From Deefgea salmonis (GTDB taxonomy: Bacteria; Pseudomonadota; Gammaproteobacteria; Burkholderiales; Chitinibacteraceae): 64,000 nt of DNA. The DNA lies in assembly GCF_020531905.1 (NCBI RefSeq), contig NZ_JAJAWG010000013.1, positions 1 to 64,000 on the forward strand, written 5' to 3'. The position numbers and the translations under genes are program-made. How positions within the stretch are numbered: the first letter of the stretch is position 1; each line of letters starts with the position of its first letter. The notes below the pieces were generated by a model. It searched no databases. It had not been told where the DNA came from and saw nothing but the letters and a program-made list of their open reading frames with translations. This document shows, in pieces, positions 42,553 through 52,705 of the stretch.

Positions 42553-43568
42553 CGTACGCCAACCACATTCCGTAAAATAAAACGCCAACCCTGCCGCAGC
42601 CACTGAGGTCCAGCGCGCTGCTGTTGCCAATGCTGCAAGGTATCTAGCGCCTGTTCTGGCGTAGCACTATGCCGAGAATCTCTAGAAAAATATCTAGGGT
42701 ATAAGATCAGGCAGCATGCAATTAGCTGCTCTAAGCTCAATACCCTAGTACGCCGTACATTAAACATTTGATCCTGCGTTAAACCCCAGCCCGAATAAAA
42801 AGGCTGGCCGTAACACACCACACGCTTACCGCGTAACAAGGCCTCAAACCCCGTTAGCGACGTTAAAACATGCACCTCGTCCACTTGCGGCAAAATCGAC
42901 CCCATCGGTACATCGTGCAAAATTTCATCACACCACTGCCCCGCCAGCGATTCATCCTGCCCCACAGCACGCAGCCCCGCCACCACATCAGGGTGTGGTT
43001 TATACACCAGCCATGCCTGCGGATGAGCCGCCCGCACCGCCTGCAGTAGCGCCATATTGTGCCGAATACCGCTCGCACCAAATACTAACGAAGCATCTGA
43101 TTCAACCTGCCCCGGCACTAAAATCACCTGCTCAACATCCGCCGGTCGCGACCAAACGCCAGCCCCTACATTGTATTTAGTCAGCCCCGCCGCCAAAATT
43201 CGCCGATGTAAATCACCAGCACGCGCCAGTAAATCAGCACTGATCTCTGCCTGATTTAACAAGGTCTCTAAATCAGACACCTGCTGCGCGTTGTAATACA
43301 TCCCCTTGGTATCCAGCACCCACGACAAAGGCCGAATCAAATCGGCCCCCAAGCCCACTGAGCGCAAAAAACCATCCTCAACCCGAATCACTTGCTGCAA
43401 ACGAATCGGGCAAGCACGCACATCGCGCATGCCCCACACCACCAAGACCGCCCCATCGGGCAGCGCCGACCAATCATCCACAAAGCGCACCGTTTGCCCA
43501 GGAAAGCAGCTTTTTAAAGTACGGCGCTTCCAATTTGAAAACCCTAGCGCAAAGACCGTAGCGCTCAT
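42549..43568 (-). CDS. Single-module KpsC-type Kdo transferase
   Basis: 339 residues, half the length of E. coli KpsC (about 675), which has two Kdo-transferase modules. Motifs of one module are complete: 'VEDGFLRSVGLG', 'VPGQVESDAS', 'YKPHPDV' and 'VLTSLTGFEALLRGK'. It should act after KpsS to extend the Kdo linker, but with one module it may make only one linkage type. It overlaps the genes on both sides by four bases (coupled translation). From memory it may match WcbA of B. pseudomallei. Confidence 0.85.
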   Translation of the reverse strand: MSATVFALGFSNWKRRTLKSCFPGQTVRFVDDWSALPDGAVLVVWGMRDVRACPIRLQQVIRVEDGFLRSVGLGADLIRPLSWVLDTKGMYYNAQQVSDLETLLNQAEISADLLARAGDLHRRILAAGLTKYNVGAGVWSRPADVEQVILVPGQVESDASLVFGASGIRHNMALLQAVRAAHPQAWLVYKPHPDVVAGLRAVGQDESLAGQWCDEILHDVPMGSILPQVDEVHVLTSLTGFEALLRGKRVVCYGQPFYSGWGLTQDQMFNVRRTRVLSLEQLIACCLILYPRYFSRDSRHSATPEQALDTLQHWQQQRAGPQWLRQGWRFILRNVVGVR

Positions 43569-44731
43569 GCTGGCACCGGATCAAGGCTAGCCAACAATTG
43601 ATCCACCACCACAAAATGGTCGGCCCAAGTTGGCGCAACAAACCCCGCCATTCTAGCCAACTGCGCCAGCCGCAAAGGATGCTGGCTATCGCAATAATCA
43701 CCAATCAACGCCAACCAACGCGCGCCATCTAAAGGATCGACATACTCGGGAATATCCCCCGCAATCTCATGAAACGCAGGCAAATCACTACACAGCACCG
43801 GCAATTTCTGGGCAAAAGCCTCAACAATCGGCATCCCAAAACCTTCGGCAAACGAAGGAAACAACAAAGCCTGCCCATGCTGCAAATACGCCGCCAATTC
43901 AATATCAGTACAACGCCCAACCTCTAAAACATGCCCCTGCAAAGCTGGGCAGCGCTCAAGCAAATCCAATGCGTTTTCGCATTCCCAGCCCCGCTGACCA
44001 ATAATCACCAACTTCGGCGCAGCAGCGCCCAAGCGCAATACCAATTGCCGCCATAACTGCAAAATAAATGCATGATTCTTACGCGCCTCGATCGTACCCA
44101 GCATCACAAAATACGGCCCCGGCACAGGGCGCGGTAAAGCCTGCAACGGCAAATCCGCCGCCGCCAGCCAAGCCACTGCCGCCGCCGGCATGGGTAAATC
44201 CTGCGCCAACGCAAAAGCGCGCAACTCATCCAAAGTCGCTTGAGAATTCACCACCACCGCGTGGGCATACGTCAACACCGTTTGCATACGCAATTGATGG
44301 CGCTGCAATTCACCGGGGCGACAATATTCGGGATGAGAAATCGGAATTAAATCATGAACAAAAAATAATGGCCTAGCCTGAATCGACGCTAGCTTTTTAA
44401 TATAATTTTTATTCTCAAGCCCAGAATGACCCGCATTAATTAAAAACACATTCGCTTGATGTAGATCATCATTCGAATTAAAAAAAGACTTTGCCACACA
44501 GCGCTGCACCCAAGATTTAAAGCCGGTATTAACTTGCAGCAATGCAGCAAAAAATTGTTTTGAATCAGCATTCCCCAATAATACCCACCGAGAATGCAAT
44601 CGAACTAATGCACGAGAATCAGCAGAAAAATGGCGTATATACTCCAAAACAACCCGATCAACCCCAGTAGGTAAACGACCTTGCATCGTTCTATCGATTG
44701 AACGCGTGGCATCAATTATAAATTGCTTCAT
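43565..44731 (-). CDS. Family 4 glycosyltransferase
   Basis: 388 residues, GT-B fold. The donor half begins 'YFVMLGTIEARKNHAFIL' and holds 'PSFAEGFGMPIVEAFAQ' with the EX7E pair. It opens with 'DATRSI', common in capsule-locus GT4 enzymes. The start codon overlaps the previous stop as TAATG, and the stop overlaps the KpsC-type gene. It is part of the capsule glycan assembly line; sugar specificity is unknown. Confidence 0.85.
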   Translation of the reverse strand: MKQFIIDATRSIDRTMQGRLPTGVDRVVLEYIRHFSADSRALVRLHSRWVLLGNADSKQFFAALLQVNTGFKSWVQRCVAKSFFNSNDDLHQANVFLINAGHSGLENKNYIKKLASIQARPLFFVHDLIPISHPEYCRPGELQRHQLRMQTVLTYAHAVVVNSQATLDELRAFALAQDLPMPAAAVAWLAAADLPLQALPRPVPGPYFVMLGTIEARKNHAFILQLWRQLVLRLGAAAPKLVIIGQRGWECENALDLLERCPALQGHVLEVGRCTDIELAAYLQHGQALLFPSFAEGFGMPIVEAFAQKLPVLCSDLPAFHEIAGDIPEYVDPLDGARWLALIGDYCDSQHPLRLAQLARMAGFVAPTWADHFVVVDQLLASLDPVPA

Positions 44732-46284
44732 TAAATATGGCTTTGCCTTTTATTATTAATTTCTTGCAAAAATTTCTCCCAAACCGGCAAAATAACATTT
44801 GAATCATATCGCTTGGCAACCAATAGCCCGCGATGATGCAATTGATTTTTTAATTCATCCGAATGAGTCGAGTAGCGTACTTTTTTTATCGATTCAATCA
44901 AGCTATCTGTTGAATGTGGATCAAAATATTCAGCAGCATCATCATAAATTTCACGATGAACCGCAATATCAGATGCAATCACCACTGAACCACAACTCAT
45001 TGCCTCAACTCCAGAAAAATCAAATCCTTCTGCAATACTTGGGCACACAGTAGCTTGAGCATGGCGGTATAAAACACGCAAATCTGCCGATGGCACATTA
45101 TTTAAAACAAATAACTTGCCTTGATCAATCCAAGTTCGCATCTCTCGCATAATTGGCTCAACATCCCAACCCAAACCACCCACAATCACTAATTTTAATG
45201 ATGGATCAATCTCTGCGCGGATGTTTTCCCACGCTGCAATCAAACGAGTATGATTTTTTCTTGGTTCAATTGTGGAAACCATAAGCAGGTAATTAACATT
45301 ACCGGCACCTAAATGCTGCTGATAAAAGAGTTCTTTTTCATTTAGGCTTCTAAAATCAGGGCAAGTACTCGCCGTAGAAAAATTTAATCTTGCACGAATA
45401 ATTTGTGAGACTCGCTCTACAGAAGAATCTTCATAAAAATAATCTGGGGCCACCATATTATGGATCGTGACGGCCCTATCTTTAACTTCAGGAAAAACCT
45501 TTAATAAATCTTGTCGAGTCGCCTCTGAAACACAGGCAAAATACGCACCAGACTGCACATTACTCAGCAAGGCATTAAAATGAACCGCCTGATGCCTTGA
45601 TTTATTCGCAAACGCATGCGACATAAAAATAGGCAGCGCATCATGATAGCGAACCACCAAAGTGGTTTTTTTATTTACACGGGCAGGATAAGGCGTCTGT
45701 GAAATAAAAATATCACTGTCTGCAGTATCTAATTGCGGATATATCGGACTAGAAAACAAAAGTCGTGAGTTTAAACCAACTGTCTGAAAAATATTCCATG
45801 GTGTTGCACATATTTTATAATTTTTTTTAGTCACTAAAGAATAATCAATCGCAGGCAATGTTTTTGCAAACAAAGTTTGCCAAATAAAATCTTCAAAATA
45901 GCGAGATTCAAAAGTAGTCAATGCGACCTTATGCCCGCGAAAGCGCAGCATAGTAGATAAAGTAAGCCCTAGCACCGCGCGCCGGCGTTTTAAATATAAG
46001 GCCCAAGCGTCAAATTTATTTTTAATTGGTTTAATATCAATCGACAAAATAACTTTTGAATGGCGATTCAAGCGCTCACTATTTGCCAGACCATCATCAC
46101 TCAGTTGGTTTGTTTTGATCCCCGCCGTCAAAAATCGAAGAGAAGTTTGCAATAACCCTTCTACTTCGAGTGATTGACTAAGACATAAACCCCTAAACAA
46201 TAAACGTGTTTCTTGAGGAATACCCGCATAGCCTTCCAATGCTGGACGCATCTCTAGCAGGATTTTAATTTTATCTTTTTTCAT
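44731..46284 (-). CDS. Family 4 glycosyltransferase, long form
   Basis: 517 residues. A GT4 C-terminal domain ('LMVSTIEPRKNHTRLIAAW', 'PSIAEGFDFSGVEAMSCG') follows an N-terminal half longer than usual. The N-terminus has 'LLEMRPALEGYAGIPQETR'. The ATG at 46284 is preferred to an upstream TTG at 46302. The stop overlaps the next gene by one base. From here to about 55 kb the DNA is noticeably richer in A and T, which suggests separate origin. Confidence 0.82.
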   Translation of the reverse strand: MKKDKIKILLEMRPALEGYAGIPQETRLLFRGLCLSQSLEVEGLLQTSLRFLTAGIKTNQLSDDGLANSERLNRHSKVILSIDIKPIKNKFDAWALYLKRRRAVLGLTLSTMLRFRGHKVALTTFESRYFEDFIWQTLFAKTLPAIDYSLVTKKNYKICATPWNIFQTVGLNSRLLFSSPIYPQLDTADSDIFISQTPYPARVNKKTTLVVRYHDALPIFMSHAFANKSRHQAVHFNALLSNVQSGAYFACVSEATRQDLLKVFPEVKDRAVTIHNMVAPDYFYEDSSVERVSQIIRARLNFSTASTCPDFRSLNEKELFYQQHLGAGNVNYLLMVSTIEPRKNHTRLIAAWENIRAEIDPSLKLVIVGGLGWDVEPIMREMRTWIDQGKLFVLNNVPSADLRVLYRHAQATVCPSIAEGFDFSGVEAMSCGSVVIASDIAVHREIYDDAAEYFDPHSTDSLIESIKKVRYSTHSDELKNQLHHRGLLVAKRYDSNVILPVWEKFLQEINNKRQSHI

Positions 46285-46360
46285 TCTGAAAATATTATCC
46301 AATCGCTTGTATGAATCTCAAAAAATAAATTAAGTGGTCACGAATAACGGATTGGAACAG

Positions 46361-46400
46361 GTAGGAGCTGGCTTGCCAGCGAATGCAATGCTTCGCTAAC
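46361..46400. repeat. REP-like intergenic element
   Basis: GTAGGAGCTGGC-TT-GCCAGCGAATGC, with a 14-base palindrome at 46367-46380, followed by AATGCTTCGCT. It lies in the 264-bp gap between two glycosyltransferase genes and resembles the palindrome at 41224. Confidence 0.45.
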
Positions 46401-46548
46401 TGAGCCAATTCTACGAAGAATCAAAAGTGTTTCTCTTACCACTTAAATGCCAACTAAAAACAGATTGAAGCTTATAACATCGGGCAAAAAAAGAAGCCCC
46501 GTTGCGAGCTGGCTCTATTTTACGAAAATCAACCGATTTTTTAATGAC

Positions 46549-48828
46549 TTAAAGATGCTGATCATCCAATCTCGGTGGCCAAGCCAAATTAAAGCCCTCA
46601 GAATCCAAACTTAAATTTGGGCTATACGCAGGATCGGTCACTAAAGCAGTGCCCCAGCGTTGCTGCATATAGGCAATTTCTTTATGCGCCCGAGCTATTT
46701 TTTCTGGGGTATCGTCAAATCCACGGCTAGCAGATTCATGGTGATAAAGCTCGGCATAAGGTGTCCAAAGATTACGCAAGCCCGCCTCGCGCAGCCGCAA
46801 GCAAAAATCAACGTCATTACAAGCCACTTGTAATTCAGTCTCATTAAGGCCATCCACTAATTCATACAATGATTTGCGAACCACCAAACACGCCGCAGTC
46901 ACCGCCGAAAAAGACTGAATCAAACTGGCACGCCCACAATATCCAACATGATTTTTGGGCAAAAATCGATGCACATGCCCGGCAATACCATCCACCCCCA
47001 AAATCACGCCAGCATGCTGAATCGTATCGTCGGCATACCAAAGCCTAGCCCCTACCGCACCAATCTCTGGCCGCAATGCATGGCTAACCATCTCTGCCAA
47101 CCAATCAGCATTAATCACCTCGATATCATTATTAATGAGCCCGATAATTTCGCCATTCGCCTGTTTAACCGCCGCATTATTCAATGCCGAATAATTAAAT
47201 GGCCGATCATCTCGTATTACTCGCACGCATGGCATATCCGCCAATTCACGCAAATAGTGCAATGTGGCTTTATCATCAGAGCCATTATCGACGATCAAAA
47301 TTTCGTAATTGCTATACGTGGTTTTATTCAAAATCGAATCAATACATTGCCTAAGTAGCTTTAAGCCATTGCGGGTAGGAATAATCAGGCTAACCAAAGG
47401 TAAAACTTCTGGCAAACCATAACGTACCCGATAGCCATAGCCCATCGATTCAGCGCTAGCATTGACACCCAAACGCTGAAAATGCGCATTCAGCGCACGC
47501 TCACCCGCAATAGCGGCGTAAGGCTTGGCCTCTGAAGAATGAGCCGTACTATCGGCATGCACTCGCCAATGGTAAAGAACCCGAGGAATATGATAAATCT
47601 GCTTTGCATCAATCTGCTCAATACAGCGCAAAGCTAAATCATAATCTTGCGATCCCTCCAGCCCAACACGAAACCCACCCACAGCCCGCATCAAGGCAGT
47701 GCGATACACCCCCAGATGCGAAAACATATTTTGTGAATAAAATAAATCCGGATTCCAATCGCATTTAAAATACGCATCCGAGCGCCGCCCTTCCTCATCC
47801 ACCTTATCTTCATCCGAATAAATAAGCTGGCAATCTGGCTGCTGATTAATCGCATCCACCACCCAAAATAATGCGTGAGCAGGTAATAAATCATCATGAT
47901 CCAGCAAGGCCACCCACTCACCGCTGGCTAATGCCAAAGCACTATTAGATGCCGCAGAGATATGCCCATTTTGCGAGCGAAACACCAGCTTAATCCGCGA
48001 ATCAAGCTGTGCAAAACGCGCTAAAAGCGGACGAATTGCCGGATCAGGCGAAGCATCATCTGCAATACAAAGCTGCCAATTGGGGTAAATTTGCGCACGA
48101 ACTGATTCTATCGCCTGCACTAACCAAGTTGGATTTGGGTTATACACCGGCATCACAATAGAAATCAGTGGCTGATTTTTTAACTCAGCTAATTGCATTT
48201 TCATTGCAAGCTGATGTATCTCAGAGAGAGAGTCAAATGAATCAATCCAATTCATATATGTGACTACTTTATTCTTATTATCCGGTTCAAAAAGAGAGCA
48301 ATAATCACTCCAGAGAGCAGCTACATTACTAAATGAGTCATGCTTATCCAATCGCCTAGTTTGAGGTTTACTCAAATTCCATATATACCGGGGATGAAGC
48401 GAATTCAGCTTTTTAAGCATTCTTGATTTTGCGAAGCGTTTACTCACTTTTACTAAACGAAAGTACTGCAAATCAAAGTTATCACTAGATATGAGAAAAT
48501 TAAAACTTAACACTCCACTATTATCAAAATATACAAGACGTTTATGCAGCCTTTCAGACACAAGAGGCAGCATCAATGAAAGCGATACTTCGTCACTTTT
48601 TGTATTATTTAATAAAATTTGACAGTTAATACGTTTTACATCGGCCTTTACTTTCATTTCAAGCATATACCAACTTGAAGAAATACTATTTTTCATAGAA
48701 AAAACAGCGCAACAGTAATTATTTTCACCTCCTAAAATTTGATCCTTCAGCGGCACATGACTAGATGTCAGAGAATCAGCCTTCCAATTAAAATTGAATT
48801 GGCTGAAGTACTTAATAATAAAATTCAC
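46549..48828 (-). CDS. Large glycosyltransferase with two family 2 domains
   Basis: 759 residues. An N-terminal part of about 220 residues has no clear motif. A first GT2 domain follows ('ISIVMPVYNPNPTWLVQAI', 'LLDHDD', 'YSDEDKVDEEG') at about 222-460. A second GT2 domain ('VSLIIPTRNGLKLLRQCI', 'INNDIEV', 'NDVDFCLRLREAG') occupies about 480-720. Such tandem enzymes can add two different sugars or act as polymerases of capsule or O-antigen chains. The start is a GTG with AGGG about nine bases before it. The minus strand reads away from a short AT-rich gap. Confidence 0.85.
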   Translation of the reverse strand: MNFIIKYFSQFNFNWKADSLTSSHVPLKDQILGGENNYCCAVFSMKNSISSSWYMLEMKVKADVKRINCQILLNNTKSDEVSLSLMLPLVSERLHKRLVYFDNSGVLSFNFLISSDNFDLQYFRLVKVSKRFAKSRMLKKLNSLHPRYIWNLSKPQTRRLDKHDSFSNVAALWSDYCSLFEPDNKNKVVTYMNWIDSFDSLSEIHQLAMKMQLAELKNQPLISIVMPVYNPNPTWLVQAIESVRAQIYPNWQLCIADDASPDPAIRPLLARFAQLDSRIKLVFRSQNGHISAASNSALALASGEWVALLDHDDLLPAHALFWVVDAINQQPDCQLIYSDEDKVDEEGRRSDAYFKCDWNPDLFYSQNMFSHLGVYRTALMRAVGGFRVGLEGSQDYDLALRCIEQIDAKQIYHIPRVLYHWRVHADSTAHSSEAKPYAAIAGERALNAHFQRLGVNASAESMGYGYRVRYGLPEVLPLVSLIIPTRNGLKLLRQCIDSILNKTTYSNYEILIVDNGSDDKATLHYLRELADMPCVRVIRDDRPFNYSALNNAAVKQANGEIIGLINNDIEVINADWLAEMVSHALRPEIGAVGARLWYADDTIQHAGVILGVDGIAGHVHRFLPKNHVGYCGRASLIQSFSAVTAACLVVRKSLYELVDGLNETELQVACNDVDFCLRLREAGLRNLWTPYAELYHHESASRGFDDTPEKIARAHKEIAYMQQRWGTALVTDPAYSPNLSLDSEGFNLAWPPRLDDQHL

Positions 48829-48983
48829 TTACTTCAGCCCTTTAAATACAATCTATAAATGAATATAGAAAAAAAGAATACTTATTATTCACCACTCTTG
48901 TTAAAAAATCGTTCATAACGAAAAACTCATCAAAAGAAATATTTAATTTAACCTTATTCACACAAGAAAACCAAAATCAATTG

Positions 48984-49724
48984 CTAAACTATAAATTCAT
49001 TTAATTCAAATAAATTTATTTCTTCTGGCGCGTATATCTTTGTTGATATTCTTAATTCTTCAACGAATTTAATAAACTCAGGGACATTATCAATACACGC
49101 TCCTTTCAGTTGCCATGGAGCATACTCCCACCACTTTAATTTAAGTAACGGCTCTATATAACGTTCATCAACCTTATACTTAATGAATCTTGCAGGTGAA
49201 CCTGCAACAACAGCATATGGAGGAACATCTTTTGTAACAACAGCCATTGCAGCAACAACAGCCCCATCACCAATAGTTACACCAGGCAGAATAAACGCAC
49301 CATGACCAATCCAGACATCATTTCCAATCACTGTTTTCTGCGCAACAACAGGAGGTGAGCTTCGGTTAAAATCATGATCAAAATTTAACCCTATATTGAA
49401 AGGCAGATCATTGTCCATGATATCTTCATATTTTTGATAAAAAAATGGAGATGTACTTACATAATGCAATGGATGGGAATGTCTTCCTATCTGAACATTT
49501 TCACCAAATGAACAATAACGTCCAATCTTGCAAGCAAAATAAAATCCACTTACAGCATAACTAAATGCTCCCATATACAAAGAATAGTGAATATCCATCC
49601 ACTTAAAACTACATGGGGCTTCAAAAACAACATCATCTGGCAAACTGATATTAGGCTGATGATGTGTTGTAACGCCTAGTTTTTTAAGCGTATTTATTAA
49701 ATTCTGACTCAAGATGATTGACAT
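48984..49724 (-). CDS. Vat/CatB-type hexapeptide acetyltransferase
   Basis: 246 residues. A left-handed beta-helix has 'IGRYCSFGENVQIGRHSHPL', 'IGNDVWIGHGAFILP' and the closing 'AVVAGSPARFIKYK' seen in xenobiotic and sugar O-acetyltransferases. The ATG at 49724 follows AAAGG by eight bases; an upstream TTG is less likely. Among capsule glycosyltransferases it most likely acetylates a sugar of the capsule, rather than giving drug resistance. Confidence 0.85.
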   Translation of the reverse strand: MSIILSQNLINTLKKLGVTTHHQPNISLPDDVVFEAPCSFKWMDIHYSLYMGAFSYAVSGFYFACKIGRYCSFGENVQIGRHSHPLHYVSTSPFFYQKYEDIMDNDLPFNIGLNFDHDFNRSSPPVVAQKTVIGNDVWIGHGAFILPGVTIGDGAVVAAMAVVTKDVPPYAVVAGSPARFIKYKVDERYIEPLLKLKWWEYAPWQLKGACIDNVPEFIKFVEELRISTKIYAPEEINLFELNEFIV

Positions 49725-49770
49725 TACATAACCTTTAATTAAATTTTTTCTAAATTTGACGCTCAATACT

Positions 49771-52602
49771 TTAAAGTCTTTTATTGGTTATAATGCCAAT
49801 TCTCTTTGCAAAATCATCAATTGTTTTGTTCAGTTGATTGATGCCTACAACCTCCCCAAGCTCATACTGGCAAACCCTTTCCGCTGGTGCCCCATAGTTA
49901 AAAACAATCAGCGGGTACCCCATTTGCATGATCTCATCAGTCGTATATGAATACGTTTCAGGCCAAATTGAGGGAATCAAAAATACATCAATTTCTTTAT
50001 CTAGAACAATTTTTTCTAGCTCATTTTTATTATACCGCCCAGTCTTCTCAAATGACGAAGACATAATCGGGATAGAAATCTCACCAATTAAAATTAATTT
50101 TGCAGGAATATCACTCTCATCAAAATAATTAACCAGCTTGAGTATAATATTTGCGCCCTTTGCTTCATTAATTCCACCCAAAACACCAATTCTCAACTCA
50201 CTTGGATTTTTTCTTGGCACAAAAATAACTGGGTGTCTCCCAGAAATATCATGCGGAGTAACGATTACTTTTTCATATTGCTCAGGGTATGCCTTGAGCA
50301 AAATTTCTTTCGACGATTCTGAAAAACAAAGAATTTCATCTGCTATATTTAATAATTTACCCCAATTAGCCCGCCAATTATATATATCTGTTGGCGCCTC
50401 AAAAATTTTAAACTCACCCGTATTTTTTTTAAGGCAATTTACACACTTATCTAAATCAGTAGGTACGTCACAAAAAGTTCCAGTTTCATCAAGTAGTGTG
50501 TAATTACTGCAAACTGGAAAAAAATCATGTATTGGAACGACTAGTTTTGTAGCTGTACCTAAACGTACCTTTAACGAAATAATTTCATCTAAATGATGAG
50601 GAATATTTTCAAAAGATACAAATGAATTTATAAAAACATTATGAAAATTAAATGCAGAAATAAATTTATAAAGATCTTCGACCTCCTCTGCTTTAAAGAT
50701 TACAACAACATCATCATAATTAAATTCGATCAAATATTGCTTAGTTTGAGAAAAATCGAACTTTACTGTGCAAATAAGATATCCAGCTTGAAGATATTCA
50801 GCCTTTTTTTCATCAGCATAGTGATTGGCTCCTCCACCTAAATTATGATCAATAATTAGATACGAGCTTCTTGTGTTACTGACTACCCTTAACTCAAGCA
50901 ACTTCCGGACTAATTCAAGCTTATTCTCTTGTATCGTCAACTGAACTTGTTTTTCATAGTCGGAATGCTTTTTTGTTAGTATTTTGTAATTATTTTCAAT
51001 CAACTTCTTCTTTGTTTCACTATCAAATGAACCACCGTGCTTATGAAAAACAAATAAGTTTGGAATATGCAAATTCTTATACCCATGTGCTACAGCTCTC
51101 TGACACCAATCATTCTCTTCACCGTAGCCTTTTCCAAAAACCTCATCAAACATACCAATTTCATCGACTAAATATTTATTCACTCCCATACAAAAACCAA
51201 CACCAGTCGGAATTTCAATCATAGAATTGTTCACATTAATACTTTTAAAGTAAGAGTCGAGTTCTTCAACATCAAGTCCTTCAAAAATACTGTTATCTTC
51301 CAAATATCTAGGAAAGCTACAAATTGTTCCTGCATTTGTAAAAGGTGTTGTACTTGCAATATTGTCCATCGTAAATATTGGATACATAAGTCTCTCCAAC
51401 CATTGTGAAGGAACCTCAGTATCAGTATTAAGTAATACAAAATGATTTTTTACATAACCCACAGCTTTATTGACACTTTTAACAAAACCAAGATTGACTT
51501 CATTAGTTATAAGTACAAAATCAATCAATGGATTTTTGACTAAAAATCCTTCAATGAATTCAGCTACTCGTTGGTCAGGGCTTGAATCATTGATGACAAT
51601 CAAACGATATCGCATGCTACTATTTTTTATGATGCTGCTAAATAATGCATCAAGATAATCATAGCCATTGTATACAGGGATAACGATATCAATTGGGTAA
51701 TCTAACTGAAATTTATTTATGTTCTTTTCTTGAGAAAATAGTGGCAATACGCTTCGTACACTTAATGTAGCACTAATTTCAGATGGCATCCGACCTTCAT
51801 CACGGCCATATTTTATATAATGTAGTAATGGGTTACTTCCACTTTCAGCAACATCGTGATTTGTTAATAAATAATATTTTGTATCAAAATCGGCAGAAGG
51901 GTTCCTTCCCTCCTGCCAACCGTCCGATAAATAATGACTAAGCGCATTAACATTTTCTTGAGCAACATCTGTATATGTACTCAAATAGTAATTTACATCA
52001 AATAATCCACTTTTTTGTAGTACATCATATTCAGATTCATCTGAGATCAATTCCTCATTTATATCAAGCATCATGATGTCTTTATTCAATTCTTCTTTAG
52101 CGTTGTCATCTTCTATAGTGGAATTAAAAACCTTAGTATTTTCAAAACTCACTGAAGACAATTTACTAATCTCAGTCTTTATTTCGTGCAAGGCACTATT
52201 TAAAAGCAAATTATGCTTTTCTAATTTCTCATCTAAAATTCTGAGTTTGCTATCAATTAATTTAATCTCAATATCATTTTCTTTTATATTATCTTTGAAA
52301 AGTCGCCCGATTACAGGCCAACGCTGTCGGCGAATTCGACTAATTGCAGCATCAAGCCCTATCAATTTCTCAGAGTGTACCTGCCCTTCTTTACTACAAC
52401 GTAACTGACCAAGAATCTCAAGTTTTCCGACTCCTGACTGTATTCTAGATAAATAATAATTTGCGCCACCAGGATCAGGTATTCTTCCCAATAAAATTTT
52501 ATATGCGTGAAATATGAAATACTCATCTTGGAGCAACAAAAGATCATCTAAAGATGATATTGACTTATCAATTTCTTTTAATGACATACCATGAATTCCC
52601 AT
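49771..52602 (-). CDS. Fusion: DUF4214-like head, tandem repeats, GT2 and GT4 domains
   Basis: 943 residues. The head (about 20-75) contains 'LLGRIPDPGGANYYLSRI', typical of DUF4214 domains. A coiled coil follows, then two copies of a YYL...DV...HY...G..EGR.PS repeat (about 200-275). A GT2 domain ('IDIVIPVYNGYDYLDALF', 'LLNTDTEVP') lies at about 305-550. The last third resembles a GT4 donor domain ('IGVLGGINEAKGANIILKLV'). Such fusions occur in capsule and flagellin-glycan loci. The DNA is strongly AT-rich. The enzyme may add two sugars; none is known. Confidence 0.82.
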   Translation of the reverse strand: MGIHGMSLKEIDKSISSLDDLLLLQDEYFIFHAYKILLGRIPDPGGANYYLSRIQSGVGKLEILGQLRCSKEGQVHSEKLIGLDAAISRIRRQRWPVIGRLFKDNIKENDIEIKLIDSKLRILDEKLEKHNLLLNSALHEIKTEISKLSSVSFENTKVFNSTIEDDNAKEELNKDIMMLDINEELISDESEYDVLQKSGLFDVNYYLSTYTDVAQENVNALSHYLSDGWQEGRNPSADFDTKYYLLTNHDVAESGSNPLLHYIKYGRDEGRMPSEISATLSVRSVLPLFSQEKNINKFQLDYPIDIVIPVYNGYDYLDALFSSIIKNSSMRYRLIVINDSSPDQRVAEFIEGFLVKNPLIDFVLITNEVNLGFVKSVNKAVGYVKNHFVLLNTDTEVPSQWLERLMYPIFTMDNIASTTPFTNAGTICSFPRYLEDNSIFEGLDVEELDSYFKSINVNNSMIEIPTGVGFCMGVNKYLVDEIGMFDEVFGKGYGEENDWCQRAVAHGYKNLHIPNLFVFHKHGGSFDSETKKKLIENNYKILTKKHSDYEKQVQLTIQENKLELVRKLLELRVVSNTRSSYLIIDHNLGGGANHYADEKKAEYLQAGYLICTVKFDFSQTKQYLIEFNYDDVVVIFKAEEVEDLYKFISAFNFHNVFINSFVSFENIPHHLDEIISLKVRLGTATKLVVPIHDFFPVCSNYTLLDETGTFCDVPTDLDKCVNCLKKNTGEFKIFEAPTDIYNWRANWGKLLNIADEILCFSESSKEILLKAYPEQYEKVIVTPHDISGRHPVIFVPRKNPSELRIGVLGGINEAKGANIILKLVNYFDESDIPAKLILIGEISIPIMSSSFEKTGRYNKNELEKIVLDKEIDVFLIPSIWPETYSYTTDEIMQMGYPLIVFNYGAPAERVCQYELGEVVGINQLNKTIDDFAKRIGIITNKRL

Positions 52603-52705
52603 GTTAATTTAATCCGCCAAATTCTTATGTAACATTCAAATGATTATTCTTATTTAAATCCAAAGCATGCCTATGGACTAAATAATTATTTATTTAAAAT
52701 TACTT

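Noticed and set aside
48984-49724. Streptogramin/chloramphenicol resistance acetyltransferase
   Set aside because: The fold is shared, but the gene is embedded between capsule glycosyltransferases, so sugar acetylation is more likely.
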